A stretch of 64,000 nt of DNA, taken from positions 62,001 through 126,000 of the forward strand of contig JAUCBJ010007854.1 of assembly GCA_032718475.1 (NCBI GenBank), read 5' to 3'. The notes below the pieces were generated by a model, which was not told the origin of the DNA, searched no databases, and saw only the letters and a program-made list of their open reading frames with translations. Position numbers and translations under genes: made by a program. Source of the DNA: Nemertoderma westbladi (taxonomy: Eukaryota; Xenacoelomorpha; Nemertodermatida; Nemertodermatidae). Numbering within the stretch: position 1 is the first letter of the stretch; each line of letters starts with the position of its first letter. This document shows positions 18,421 to 29,153 of this stretch, one piece after another.

Positions 18421-20142
18421 AGACAGCAGCTCAGCCTACAATTATCTGAACAATCTGAGCAGGGTCACACGCCTTCTGCTCAATATTAGCCTACTAGTAA
18501 ATAAAACTGACAGAAATAGACCTAAGTAAAATCTCAATAAAAACCAGGCGTCCCCGATTTAATATCGAGACCTACCGGTATACAATAATCAAAATCGAAT
18601 AATACTAATGTACTTGTACAGCAGTACCGGTACCGGTGATGACAGTTAGGCCTACTGACCTACAAAGTACCGGTTCAGTTTTACCAGTCACTACGGTATT
18701 TTGCAACCCTATTGCCTACTGCAATAAGATTGTAAACCGTTACTGTTCGCCAGAACAGTATTAAACTGTATTTAATGCCTACACTTGCAACCTTATTGCC
18801 TACTGCAATAAGATTATAAACTGTTACTGTTCGACAGAACAGTATTAAGCTGTATTTAATGCTTACACTGCAATACAGTATAAACTGTTACTGTTCGCGC
18901 TTTTGAAGACCTTTAGCAGTTTAACCTGCCAAATTTTATATGTCTTTTAGTTAATTAAAACCACTTTAGCATATGACAATAATTTATGCTAATACGCAAA
19001 ACATTAGCCGAAGTCAGCCCATGCGCGATCATTCACCCGATGGATCTACACCCGGGAGACTGAATTCGGATGCTTGAATTGGATTATTACAGTGTAAGGT
19101 TGCAGTGTATACCTAATGTATTATTCGATGGATCGTTAATAATTAATCTCTGACAGATATTATTGGCTTTCGGGAAATATTAACAGTTCCTTTAGGACGT
19201 GGCGCTCTATCTATTTAAACAGAACTAGGACTTATACTAAACGCAACGATACTGCTTATGATTAAAGTATAAAACGTATTCTTTAGGAAATACTTTGTTA
19301 CCAATCACAATCATACACACTATTCTGCCGACAGTCAGTACATTTGATCACACATAAAGAGAGCAGTAATTGACTCACGTAGGGTCTGCTAAATAACATT
19401 GGATTCAATACACACCACATTAATATAAATCGCAATTGTTATATATAGCCGGTCTCTCTAACCTGTAGTGTTATCAAGAAAATTGGGAATTGGGTGATTT
19501 ATCCGTATTATCCAAATAGCAATATTTCCATCAACAAATATTTACAATTAATAACTGACGGTAAAATAACAGTACAAACAATATGATTAATGCAATTAAA
19601 TTAAGTGAGTATGTTAATTAAGATTGATCAATTTGCGGTAACAGTTTATACTTTCGATAATTCAAGCAGTTTACGGTACAGCAGTATCTATCCAAAATGC
19701 CGGTGTTTCTGGCTTAGACAGCAATAACAACAAAGTATCAAGAAAAAACAGTAAGACTGAACACTCTCCTTATGATCGGCAGAAAAGCTACACGTCGACA
19801 GGAAAAACCGCCCTGATTGGCCCAAGCCAAACAAAGAACCACGCGTCCAATGGCTGTTTCCATGTCAGCAACCAGCTGCTAGATGTCGTAATATGAATCA
19901 TCACGGCTAAGCTGTGAAAGGTGGTTGGTGCATTACAAGTTTTTTGTCTTACCATGTCCACTAAAACACGTATATAGCAGAATTACTTTTATGTCCGTTA
20001 AAACCCCTGTAAAGGTACCTTGCGGGCGAGGGGAATATATATACAGTTAGAAAACCTTTTTTAGAGTATTCCAGCGCCTGGGGGAGAACTGGCCAGCAAA
20101 GGCAAACGTATCAGTTATCCCACAAAAGCTTTTACAAGTAGA

Positions 20143-20850
20143 TATCCGGCAACTACAGTCACAGACACCGACTTTGCGGATGACATCGCCCTGCTCTCTA
20201 ATACGCTAGCAGATGCACAGCTTCTACTAAATAAAGTGGAGAGGGCTGCTAATGAGGTTGGATTGCATATAAATGCTACCAAGACCGAATTCATGACATT
20301 TAATGTTGATGGAAACTTTACAACCATTGATAATAATCAACTAAGGAAGGTTGATGACTTCCAGTACCTTGGATCATGGAGAGAGAGTAGCAAAAAGGAC
20401 ATAGAAGTTAGGAAAGCAGAGGCTTGGGTAGCTCTATCAAAAATGGATACCATCTGGAAATCAGATCTCTCCAGGCACCTGAAGACTAAGTTCTTTTGAG
20501 CCACAGTGGAAAGTGTATTTTTATACGGGGGTGAGACCTGGACACTGACTAAATCACTTGAACAACGAATTGATGGTTGCTACACAAAACTACTAAGGGC
20601 AGCCCTAAACATCAGCTGGAGACAACACATGACAAACGCCGAGCGTTATGGTACAATACCACCTGTATCAACCACCCTCCATGATTAAGATTCAGTGGGC
20701 ACTGCTGGCGAAGTAAAGACGAGGTCATACCAGTTCTACTTTTCTGGCAACCAACTCATGGAAAGAGTAGTCGTGGACGACCGGCTATAACATATATAGA
20801 TCGACTTGAAAGGGATACTGAACTTGAGAGAAACAAATTGAAACAACTAA
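20143..20850 (+). pseudogene. RT pseudogene of a second TAG-tailed non-LTR family
   Basis: The frame begins right at the end of the inverted-arm element: YPATTVTDTDFADDIALLSN carries the RT catalytic F-A-D-D. Then come GLHINATKTEFMTFNVDG, FQYLGSWRES, and TVESVFLYGGETWTLTKS, with an in-frame TGA at 20497-20499 between them. After 20690 the frame shifts and continues as HCWRSKDEVIPVLLFWQPTH, GRPAITYIDRLERDTELERN. The architecture is that of the element at 35994-37414 (YLGSW, LLYG, GHC-R-DQ, LFWQP), but the sequence is clearly a different family. Upstream palm motifs are missing, cut off by the inverted-arm element. Confidence 0.85.
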
Positions 20851-21853
20851 GGAGAATCGGGAAGCCTGGAAGGATCTCATTTCCACTGTCAGAGTTCGCT
20901 CGACCTAGTAGTAGTTGGAGAATCGGGAAGCCTGGAAGCATTTCATTTCCACTGGAGTTCGCTCGACCTAGTAGTAGTAGTAGAATCAGGAAGCCTGGAA
21001 GGATCTCATTTCCACTGTCCGAGTTTGCTCGACCTAGTAGTAGTAGTAGAATCGGGAAGCCTGGAAGGATCTCATTTCCACTGTCCGAGTTCGCTCGACC
21101 TATTAGTAGTAGTAGAGTCGGGAAACCTGGAAGGATCTCATTTCCACTGTCCAAGTTCGCTCGACCTAGTAGTAGTAGTAGAATCTGGAAGCCTGGAAGG
21201 ATCTCATTTCCACTGTCCGAGTTCGCTCGACCTAGTAGTAGTTGGAGAATCGGGAAGCCTGGAAGGATCTCATTTCCACTGTCTGAGTTAGCTCGACCTA
21301 GTAGTAGTAGTAGAGTCAGGAAGCCTGGTAGGATCTCATTTCCACTGTCCGAGTTCGCTCGACCTAGTAGTAGTAGTAGAATCTGGAAGCCTGGAAGGAT
21401 CTCATTTCCACTGTCCGAGTTCGCTCGACCTAGTACAGTAGTAGTTGGAGAATCGGGAAGCCTGGAAGGATCTCATTTACACTGTCCGAGTTCGCTCGAC
21501 CTAGTAGTAGTTGGAGAATCGGGAAGCCTGGAAGGATCTCATTTCCACTGTCCGAGTTCGCTCAACCTAGTAGTAGTAGTAGAGTCGGGAAGCCTGGTAG
21601 GATCTCATTTCCACTGTCCGAGTTCGCTCGACCTAGTAGTAGTAGTAGAATCTGGAAGCCTGGAAGGATCTCATTTCCACTGTCCGAGTTCGCTCGACCT
21701 AGTAGTAGTAGTAGAATCGGGAAGCCTGGAAGGATCTCATTTCCACTGTCCGAGTTCGCTCGACCTAGTAGTAGTAGTAGAATCTGGAAGTCTGGAAGGA
21801 TCTCATTTCCACTGTCCGAGTTCGCTCGACCTAGTAGTAGTAGTAGTAGAGCC
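20851..21853 (+). repeat. 66-bp minisatellite made from a retroelement 3' end
   Basis: Fifteen tandem units of about 66 bp. In the correct frame each unit reads E-N-R-E-A-W-K-D-L-I-S-T-V-R-V-R-S-T, stop, then TAG repeats. This is the natural C-terminus, stop codon and TAG tail that should follow the RT pseudogene at 20143-20850. The long plus-strand frame (348 codons, 20838-21884) and the minus-strand frame over the array are artefacts of the unit length being a multiple of three. Confidence 0.9.
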
Positions 21854-22261
21854 GTCAGCTTTCCCTGGCTTATTCAAAATATAGATGGTAACAACGTTGT
21901 AATATACAAAATGGACATAATAGGCGAAATAATATAATGGTAGGCCTATTTTTTTATTTTATTCATAAAATCATAATGATGAAATAAATTGCAGAAACAA
22001 CTACACTAAATTTATACATTGAAACGATAAGTAATACTGTAATAATAATATTATACATAAATATATTCTGTACTACTGTCAGACTGTACACATAACATAA
22101 TGAAGACAATATATTAAAGTAGGCCTACAACAAATCAAATTAACTGCATGTAAAAAGGCACTACAATAATGTCTAAAAATATATACAAGAAGATGTACAT
22201 TATGAATAATACATTATACAATGTAAGTAATTATTCTTGTTATTGCACATTATTTATGAAA
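21854..22261. other. AT-rich non-coding stretch
   Basis: No gene, no clear repeat. Contains two AGTAGGCCTA/GTAGGCCTA words and several AATATT runs. Confidence 0.5.
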
Positions 22262-24412
22262 TTACGATCCACCTCGACTCGAGGATCCACTGTAACCCGA
22301 GGATCCACCGTGACCCGAGGATCCACTGTGACCCGAGGATCCACTGCGATCCGAGGATCCACTGTGCCCCGACAATCCACTGTGACCCGTGGATCTATTG
22401 TGCCCCAAGGATCCACTAGAATCCGAGGATCCAGTGCGACCCGATGATCAACTGTGACCCGAGGATCCAATGTGCTCCAAGGATCCACTGTGACCCGAGG
22501 ATCCACTGTGACCCCAGATCCACTGCGATCCGAGGATCCACTGTGACCCGACGATCCACTGTGACCCGTGGATCTATTGTGACCCAAGGATCCACTGTGA
22601 TCCGAGGATCTACTGCGACCCGATGATCAACTGTGACCCGAGGATCCAATGTGCTACAAGGATCCACTGTGAACCGAGGAGCCACTGTGACACAATGATC
22701 CACTGCGATCCAAGGATCCACTGTGACCCGAGGATCCACTGTGATCCGAGGATCCAATGTGACTCGAGGATCCACTGTGACGCAAGGATCCACTACACTC
22801 AGATGATCAACTGTGACCCGAGGTTGTACTGTGCCCCGGGGATCCACTGCGACCCGAGGATCCACTGCGACCCGAGGATATACTGTGGCCCGAGGCTCCA
22901 CTGTGCCCCTATGATCCACTGTGAACCAAGGATCCACTGCGAGCCAAGGATCCACTGTGCCCCAAGGATCCACTGCGACCCGAGTATCCACTGCGACCCG
23001 AGGATAGACTGTGGCCCGAGGCTCCACTATGCCCCTAGGATCCACTATGACCGAGGATCCACTGCGACCCGAGGATCTACTGTGCCCCAAGGATCCACTG
23101 CGACCAGATGATTCTCTGTGACCAGATGATACACAACTTTCAGAGCCTCCACTGAGACCCGAGGATCCACCGTGATCCAAGGATCCACTACATTCAGATG
23201 ATCCACTGTGACCAGATGATACACAACGTTCAGAGGATCCACTGTGACCCTAGGATCCACTCTGACATTGGGATCCACTATAAGCAGAAGATCCACTACG
23301 TTCACAGTATCCACTGTGACCCTTGGATCCATTGGGACCCGAGAAAGGATCCACTGCGACCCGAGGATCCACTGTGACCCGAGGATCCATTGGGACCCGA
23401 GGAAGGATCCACTGCGACCCGAGGATCCACTGTGACCCGAGGATCCATTGGGACCCGAGGAAGGATCCACTGCGACCCGAGGATCCACTGTGAGCCGAGG
23501 ATCCACTGTGACTCGAGGATCCACTGTGACCGAAGGGAATCCACTGTGACCCAAGGATGCACTACGTTCAGAGGATCCAATGGGACCCGAGGTAGGATCC
23601 ACTGCAACCCAAGGATCCACTGTGACCCGAGGATCCATTGGGACCCGATGAAGGCTCCACTGCGCACGAGATCCACTGTGACCCGAGGAATCCACTCCGT
23701 TCAGATGAACCACTACGGATACACTACGTTCAGAGGGTCCACTGTGACCATAGGATCCACTGTGACCTTGGGATCCATTACGACCCGAGGATTCACTGTG
23801 ACCCGAGGATCCATTGTGACCCGATGATGATCCACTGTGGCCCGAGGATGCACTACGACCCGGGGATCCACTGTGACTCGAGGATCCACTGTGACCCGAG
23901 GATCCATTGTGGCCCGCGTATACACAGTGACCCGACGATCCAGTGAGGCCCGAGGATCCACAACGACCCGGGGATCCACTGTGACCCGATGATCCAGTGT
24001 GGCCCAGGATCAAATACGACCTATGGATCCACTGTGACCCGAGGATCCACTACAACCCTAGGATCAACTGTGACCCGAGGATCCACTAGGACCCAATGGT
24101 CAACTGTGATCCGAGGATCCTCTACAACCCTAGGATCAACTGTGACCCGAGGATCCACTAGGACCCAATGGTCAACTGTGATCCGAGGATCCACTACAAC
24201 CCTAGGATCAACTGCGACCCGAGGATCCACTAGGACCCAATGGTCAACTGTGATCCGAGGGTCCACTACAACCCTAGAATCAACTGTGTCCCGAGGATCC
24301 ACTAGGACCCAATGGTCAACTGTGATCCGAGGATCCACTACAACCCTAGGATCAACTGTGACCCGAGGATCCACTAGGACCCAATGTTCACCTTGATCCG
24401 AGGATCGTTAAG
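22262..24412. repeat. 18-bp BamHI-rich minisatellite, about 2.15 kb
   Basis: Tandem GGATCCACTGTGACCCGA and variants. Sub-arrays show higher-order structure: a 58-bp unit containing CCATTGGGACCC near 23330-23500, and a 72-bp (4 x 18) unit with CTACAACCC marks at 24050, 24122, 24194, 24266 and 24338. Insertions with ACGTTCAGA occur near 23130-23310 and 23570. Long open frames on both strands arise because 18 is divisible by three; they have no gene character. Confidence 0.93.
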
Positions 24413-24842
24413 AATATCCACTGGCAGTAGGCCTACGGTTTACGTGACCAAAGGGTCATGAAAAGACAATTTTGTGAAATAAAATTATTGCATATACTTT
24501 ACTTGAACAAGAAATGCCTTTTTTCCCCGTGAGCCATATTCTGTCAGCGGAGAAAAAATACATAGTTATTACTCTACATGGTGTTCGTTGGTGCCTTCAA
24601 TAAGAAAGTTGCGTGCCCAGGTCACCGGCGGAAACATATTAAACCGCCTCTGATGAAGACATGTTTAGTATATATAATATTATTATAATATACATTGGTT
24701 GAAATATTTGGCTATAATACTATTTTGAACACCTGAAGAAAAAGATCGCAACCACCCCAGCCCCCCCCCCCCCCCCCCCCCCCCCTAACTTAATGTGCCT
24801 TCACTTAAATCATTGGGAGAAGGTAGAGAAAGTAGTTGCGAC
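24413..24842. other. Non-coding 3' flank of the minus-strand exon, with poly-C run
   Basis: No gene. A run of 25 C lies at 24761-24785. On the minus strand this region would hold the 3' UTR and polyadenylation site of the exon at 24843-26270; no site is called. Confidence 0.45.
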
Positions 24843-26270
24843 TTAACTGTATGTTGTTAACAAATCTATGGCAGCCTTTTTCATTTTTGTAGTAAGTGGT
24901 ACCTTTTTCTTTAATAACTTCATTTCATTAGGCTTATCAGGATCCACTGCATCTGAGTTTACAAAGGAAGTTTCATCAACACCAATATCATCTTCCATGG
25001 CAATTTTTATGTCTTTACTTCTGTCTCCACTCTCCATGCTATCCAAAGGAATGGCGCCAATGATGTCACTGGAATTAACCTTCTTATTCGCCTCATAAGA
25101 TGATATGATTAGGTCCTCCTCGATAGAAAGCCTATCAGAATGATCGCCACCTTCCATATCTGCTGAATCAGCATTGTGTACTTTCTCTGAAATAAGATCT
25201 TTAACTTCATCCTTCGACAATGAATAAGACTCGTTGCAAATTCCTCCGCCATTCTCCGAAGACGAAGTATCGTGGACGTCGGCAACAACGACTACAGACG
25301 TCAGAGGTAGATGAACCTCACTCGATGGAGAACCAATCCTGGGAGTTACAACTTCTTCAGCAGGTGAAAAGGGTATCTCTGAAAAATGTGATTCTTCTTC
25401 TATATTGTCAGAACGTATCTGCGCGCCACCCAATATATTTTTGAATATTCGATTATCTTTGCCCTTTGCAAACTGAAATGGTTTTAATATTTTAGTAGAA
25501 CCGAAGGAAGAAGACAAATTTTGCCACATCAATTGTTGCTCTTCCAATAACTTCAATTCACCTGGCGTCATTTGCTCTGTAAATTTTTGAAACGGTAAGT
25601 TGAATGACGGCATACTGTGATTGCCATTACTTTTTATCGCTTTACTTTTATCCGGAAACTTATTGCTGCTCTTATTCGCACCCTTTGGTATTTTTTTCTG
25701 TTGTTTAGATGCTTTACTTCCCCAACCCATTGTTTTCATATCAAGTATTTCTGGTTTATGGATAATTGTTGCATCTGCGACTTCTCTAGTCGTGAATCCA
25801 AAATCGTTAACAATATCTCGAACATCATCCATGTAATTATATTCCGCAAGTGAAGGACGATGTTTGGTTTTTCTAACAAATTTCGGCCAGGAGTTATAAC
25901 GACGGAGACTGATGTTCGGCATCCAATTACTCATGTAACCCACTGTATGTGGACTTTCGGTTTTATTGGTCATACCAGAATCCCTATCGCTCTGTGATTG
26001 GATAGAAGTTGATATGGAGAGTATGTCACTACTGTGTTGGTGCATTGGATTCGGATCTAGTGTTGATCTAACTCTGTTTATAAGTCCATTTATATTAGAT
26101 TTCCCGACAATAGAGTTGCATGTCTCCGAAGGTCTCACAAAATTCTTTCCAGTTTTCAATTTATTCATCGAGTTCATCCATCGAACGCCGTGATATGTGG
26201 AATTTTCGCTCGAATCCGGGTCTTTTTCTTTTAACGCCTCTTGCAATTTTATTTTAGCCTCCTTTCTCTC
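24843..26270 (-). CDS. Unrecognised host protein, C-terminal exon (475 residues)
   Basis: Minus-strand frame from 26270 to the TAA at 24843-24845. Just upstream is TTTTTTTCTTTAG, a strong polypyrimidine tract and acceptor whose TAG is an in-frame stop, so the exon starts at 26270 in phase 0 with E-R-K-E-A-K-I-K-L-Q-E-A-L-K-E-K-D. It is long, free of stops and not repetitive. The start is a charged helix, the middle has SWPKFVRKTKHRPSLAEYN, MDDVRDIVNDFGFTTREV and HKPEILDMKTMGWGSK, followed by a Lys/Ser-rich basic region, FTEQMTPGELKLLEEQQLMW, then an acidic Ser-rich half and a basic C-terminus (KKKVPLTTKMKKAAIDLL). No signal peptide, membrane segment or enzyme motif is visible; the profile suggests a largely disordered intracellular protein. 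Earlier exons must lie at higher coordinates, across the satellites or beyond the window. I cannot name it. Confidence 0.75.
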   Translation of the reverse strand, partial: ERKEAKIKLQEALKEKDPDSSENSTYHGVRWMNSMNKLKTGKNFVRPSETCNSIVGKSNINGLINRVRSTLDPNPMHQHSSDILSISTSIQSQSDRDSGMTNKTESPHTVGYMSNWMPNISLRRYNSWPKFVRKTKHRPSLAEYNYMDDVRDIVNDFGFTTREVADATIIHKPEILDMKTMGWGSKASKQQKKIPKGANKSSNKFPDKSKAIKSNGNHSMPSFNLPFQKFTEQMTPGELKLLEEQQLMWQNLSSSFGSTKILKPFQFAKGKDNRIFKNILGGAQIRSDNIEEESHFSEIPFSPAEEVVTPRIGSPSSEVHLPLTSVVVVADVHDTSSSENGGGICNESYSLSKDEVKDLISEKVHNADSADMEGGDHSDRLSIEEDLIISSYEANKKVNSSDIIGAIPLDSMESGDRSKDIKIAMEDDIGVDETSFVNSDAVDPDKPNEMKLLKKKVPLTTKMKKAAIDLLTTYS

Positions 26271-26650
26271 CTAAAGAAAAAAATTATTTTTATATGTACA
26301 GGTGAGAAGATAATGAATGTGCCAGGCCATATTTCATAAAAGTTAAACCATTAAAGCCTGTAGTTTCATAGAGAGAGACCCCTAATTAGAGTCGCTGTGA
26401 CTTTACCATTGGTAAACTGTGTTTTAACATGAGGACGAATATCTTTTATGTAGCGTTTGTTTAATTTTGAAATATGTACAGTAATATAACATTTGGTGAG
26501 GGTGTTTTACTCACAAATGAAGTTTGAATCTTGAGATTGCTAAATGCTTCTCTGTAGTTGCGAGAGAGAACAAATAAATAGTATATCATCATCCTGTAAA
26601 GACAAAAGGTTTTATGTGCATGGAGTTAAATAGATTAAATAATATCGGTA
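26271..26650. other. Intron-like sequence upstream of the exon
   Basis: Begins (minus strand, reading toward the exon) with a T-rich acceptor tract. No further exon recognised before the satellite starts at 26651. Confidence 0.5.
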
Positions 26651-28939
26651 GAACACACTGTACCAGGGTCGGTCACTATGTAAACGTAGTGGCTGCAGAT
26701 CCATTAGAATACACTGTACCAGGGTCTCTATGTAAACGTAGTGGCTGCAGATCCATTAGAATACACTGTACCAGGGTCGGTCACTATGTAAACGTAGAGG
26801 CTGCAGGTCCATTAGAATACACTGTACCAGGGTCACTATGTAAACATAGTGGCTGCAGATCCATTAGAATACACTGTACCAGGGTCGGTCACTATGTAAA
26901 CGTAGTGGCTGCAGATCCATTAGAATATACTGTACCAGGGTCACTATGTAAACGTAGTGGCTGCAGACCCATTAGAATACACTGTACCAGGGTCACTATG
27001 TAAACGCAGTGGATGCAGATCCATTAGAATACACTGTACCAGGGTCACTATGTAAACGTAGTGGCTGCAGATCCATTAGAATATACTGTACCAGGGTCAC
27101 TATGTAAACGTAGAGGCTGCAGATCCATTAGAATACACTGTACCAGGGTCACTATGTAAACGTAGTGGCTGCAGATCCATTAGAATATAATGTACCAGGG
27201 TCACTATGTAAACGTAGTGGCTGCAGATCCATTAGAATATACTGTACCAGGGTCACTATGTAAACGTAGTGGCTGCAGATCCATTACAATACACAGTACC
27301 AGGGTCACTATGTAAACGTAGTGGCTGCAGATCTATTACAATACACTGTACCAGGGTCACTATGTAAACGTAGTGGCTGCAGATCCATTAGAATACACTG
27401 TACCAGGGTCACTATGTAAACGTAGTGGCTGCAGATCCATTAGAATACACTGTACCAGGGTCGGTCACATGTAAACGTAGTGGCTGCAGGTCCATTAGAA
27501 TACACTGTACCAGGGTCACTATGTAAACGTAGTGGCTGCAGATCCATTAGAATACACTGTACCAGGGTCGGTCACTATGTAAACGTAGTGGCTGCAGGTC
27601 CATTAGAATACACTGTACCAGGGTCACTATGTAAACGTAGTGGCTGCAGATCCATTAGAATACACTGTACCAGGGTCGGTCACTATGTAAACGTAGTGGC
27701 TGCAGGTCCATTAGAATACACTGTACCAGGGTCACTATGTAAACGTAGTGGCTGCAGGTCCATTAGAATACACTGTACCAGGGTCACTATGTAAACGTAG
27801 TGGCTGCAGATCCATTAGAATACACTGTACCAGGGTCGGTCACTATGTAAACGTAGTGGCTGCAGGTCCATTAGAATACACTGTACCAGGGTCACTATGT
27901 AAACGTAGTGGCTGCAGATCCATTAGAATACACTGTACCAGGGTCGGTCACTATGTAAACGTAGTGGCTGCAGGTCCATTAGAATACACTGTACCAGGGT
28001 CACTATGTAAACGTAGTGGCTGCAGGTCCATTAGAATACACTGTACCAGGGTCGGTCACTATGTAAACGTAGTGTCTGCAGGTCCATTAGAATACACTGT
28101 ACCAAAGGTCACTATGTAAACGTAGTGGCTGCAGGTCCATTAGAATACACTGTACCAGGGTCACTATGTAAACGTAGAGGCTGCACATCCATTAGAATAC
28201 GCTGTACCAGGGTCGGTCACTATGTAAACGTAGTGGCTGCAGGTCCATTAGAATACACTGTACCAGGGTCACTATGTAAACGTAGTGGCTGCAGATCCAT
28301 TACAATACACTGTACCAGGGTCACTATGTAAACGTAGAGGCTGCACATCCATTAGAATACGCTGTACCAGGGTCGGTCACTATGTAAACGTAGTGGCTGC
28401 AGATCCATTAGAATACACTGTACCAGGGTCACTATGTAAACGTAGTGGCTGCAGATCCATTATAATACACTGTACCAGGGTCACTATGTAAACGTAGTGG
28501 CTGCAGATCCATTATAATACACTGTACCAGGGTCACTATGTAAACGTAGTGGCTGCAGATCCATTATAATACACTGTACCAGGGTCACTATGTAAACGTA
28601 GTGGCTGCAGGTCCATTAGAATACACTGTACCAGGGTCACTATGTAAACGTAGTAGCTGCAGATCCATTAGAATACACTGTACCAGGGTCTCTATGTAAA
28701 CGTAGTGGCTGCAGATCCATTAGAATATACTGTACCAGGGTCACTATGTAAACGTAGTGGCTGCAGATCCACTAGAATACACTGTACCAAGTTCACTATG
28801 TAAACGTAGAGGCTGCACATCCATTAGAATACGCTGTACCAGGGTCGGTCACTATGTAAACGTAGTGGCTGCAGATCCATTAGAATACACTGTACCAGGG
28901 TCACTATGTAAACGTAGTGGCTGCAGATCCATTAGAATA
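26651..28939. repeat. Satellite A, block 1 (52/56-bp units)
   Basis: Tandem units containing ACACTGTACCAGGGTCAC, TATGTAAACGTAGTGG and CTGCAGATCCATTAGAAT. The basic unit is 52 bp; many units carry an extra GGTC (GGTCGGTCAC) and are 56 bp. Each unit has a PstI site (CTGCAG). The open frames here (units of 36 codons) are a by-product of 52+56=108 being divisible by three. Confidence 0.95.
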
Positions 28940-29153
28940 CTACTACTAGGATCGGCATGCTGCATTGCAGCTGCATTTTAAGAATGCTGTGCCGGCTTGT
29001 CAACAAAATTGCACCGCCACAATTCCCTATCACCCATGACATTTGCTAGATCATCCGCATCGTCAAGGCCAGTGTCCTTTAAGATGCGCCTCAAGAAAGT
29101 CATGGGCTGTCCACCATGCTTATTCACTCCATGAGGCTGCCAAAGTAGAAGAT
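28940..29153 (-). mobile_element. 3' end fragment of the TAG-tailed element inside satellite A
   Basis: About 210 bp: (CTA)n, then the GATCGGCATGCTGC 3' UTR and the last codons up to the LWQPHG region. Satellite on the left ends TCCATTAGAATA and resumes on the right with GTCCATTAGATAT then TCCATTAGAATACAC, so part of the unit is duplicated around it, as expected for a target-site duplication. Confidence 0.85.

Larger units (their letters stand above)
11348..20141. mobile_element. 8.8-kb element with giant inverted arms (foldback-like)
   Basis: The left end reads CTACTTGTAAAAGCTT and the right end is its inverse (AAGCTTTTACAAGTAG, ending 20141). Matching continues inward with roughly 85-90% identity by eye over about 3.6 kb on each side: CCCAGGCGCTGGAATACTCT near 11410 and its inverse near 20080, the GTCGACGTGTAGCTTTTC block near 11692 and 19790, the CACCCGATGGATC block near 12440 and 19035, and so on to the core. 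The core (about 14950-16460) is single-copy and encodes two frames. The right junction interrupts an RT pseudogene, which supports insertion. No transposase or integrase was seen and no clear target duplication (only ATAT next to both ends), so it may be non-autonomous. Foldback/Galileo-type DNA transposons are the nearest known architecture; a palindromic duplication of a retroelement is the alternative. Confidence 0.82.
16460..20141 (-). repeat. Right inverted arm
   Basis: Inverse copy of the left arm, about 3.7 kb. Differences include substitutions throughout, small indels, a replaced stretch near 18530-18600, and an extra 84-bp tandem duplication (start marks 18703 and 18787) that the left arm lacks. 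It carries the same 286-bp duplication and ends inward with a truncated copy of the ORF start at 16468-16569. Confidence 0.85.

Noticed and set aside
20838-21884. 348-codon plus-strand frame and the 132-codon minus-strand frame over the same array
   Set aside because: The 66-bp unit is divisible by three. The true ancestral frame of the unit is the other one, ending in a stop before TAG repeats.
22169-24396. Many long frames on both strands (VTVDPR, SGHSGSSG, PRIHCD repeats)
   Set aside because: Products of an 18-bp tandem repeat, open on both strands at once; no start context or unique domain.
25220-26193. Plus-strand frames of 71-78 codons opposite the 475-residue exon
   Set aside because: Shadows of the longer minus-strand frame, which has a clear splice acceptor and better composition.
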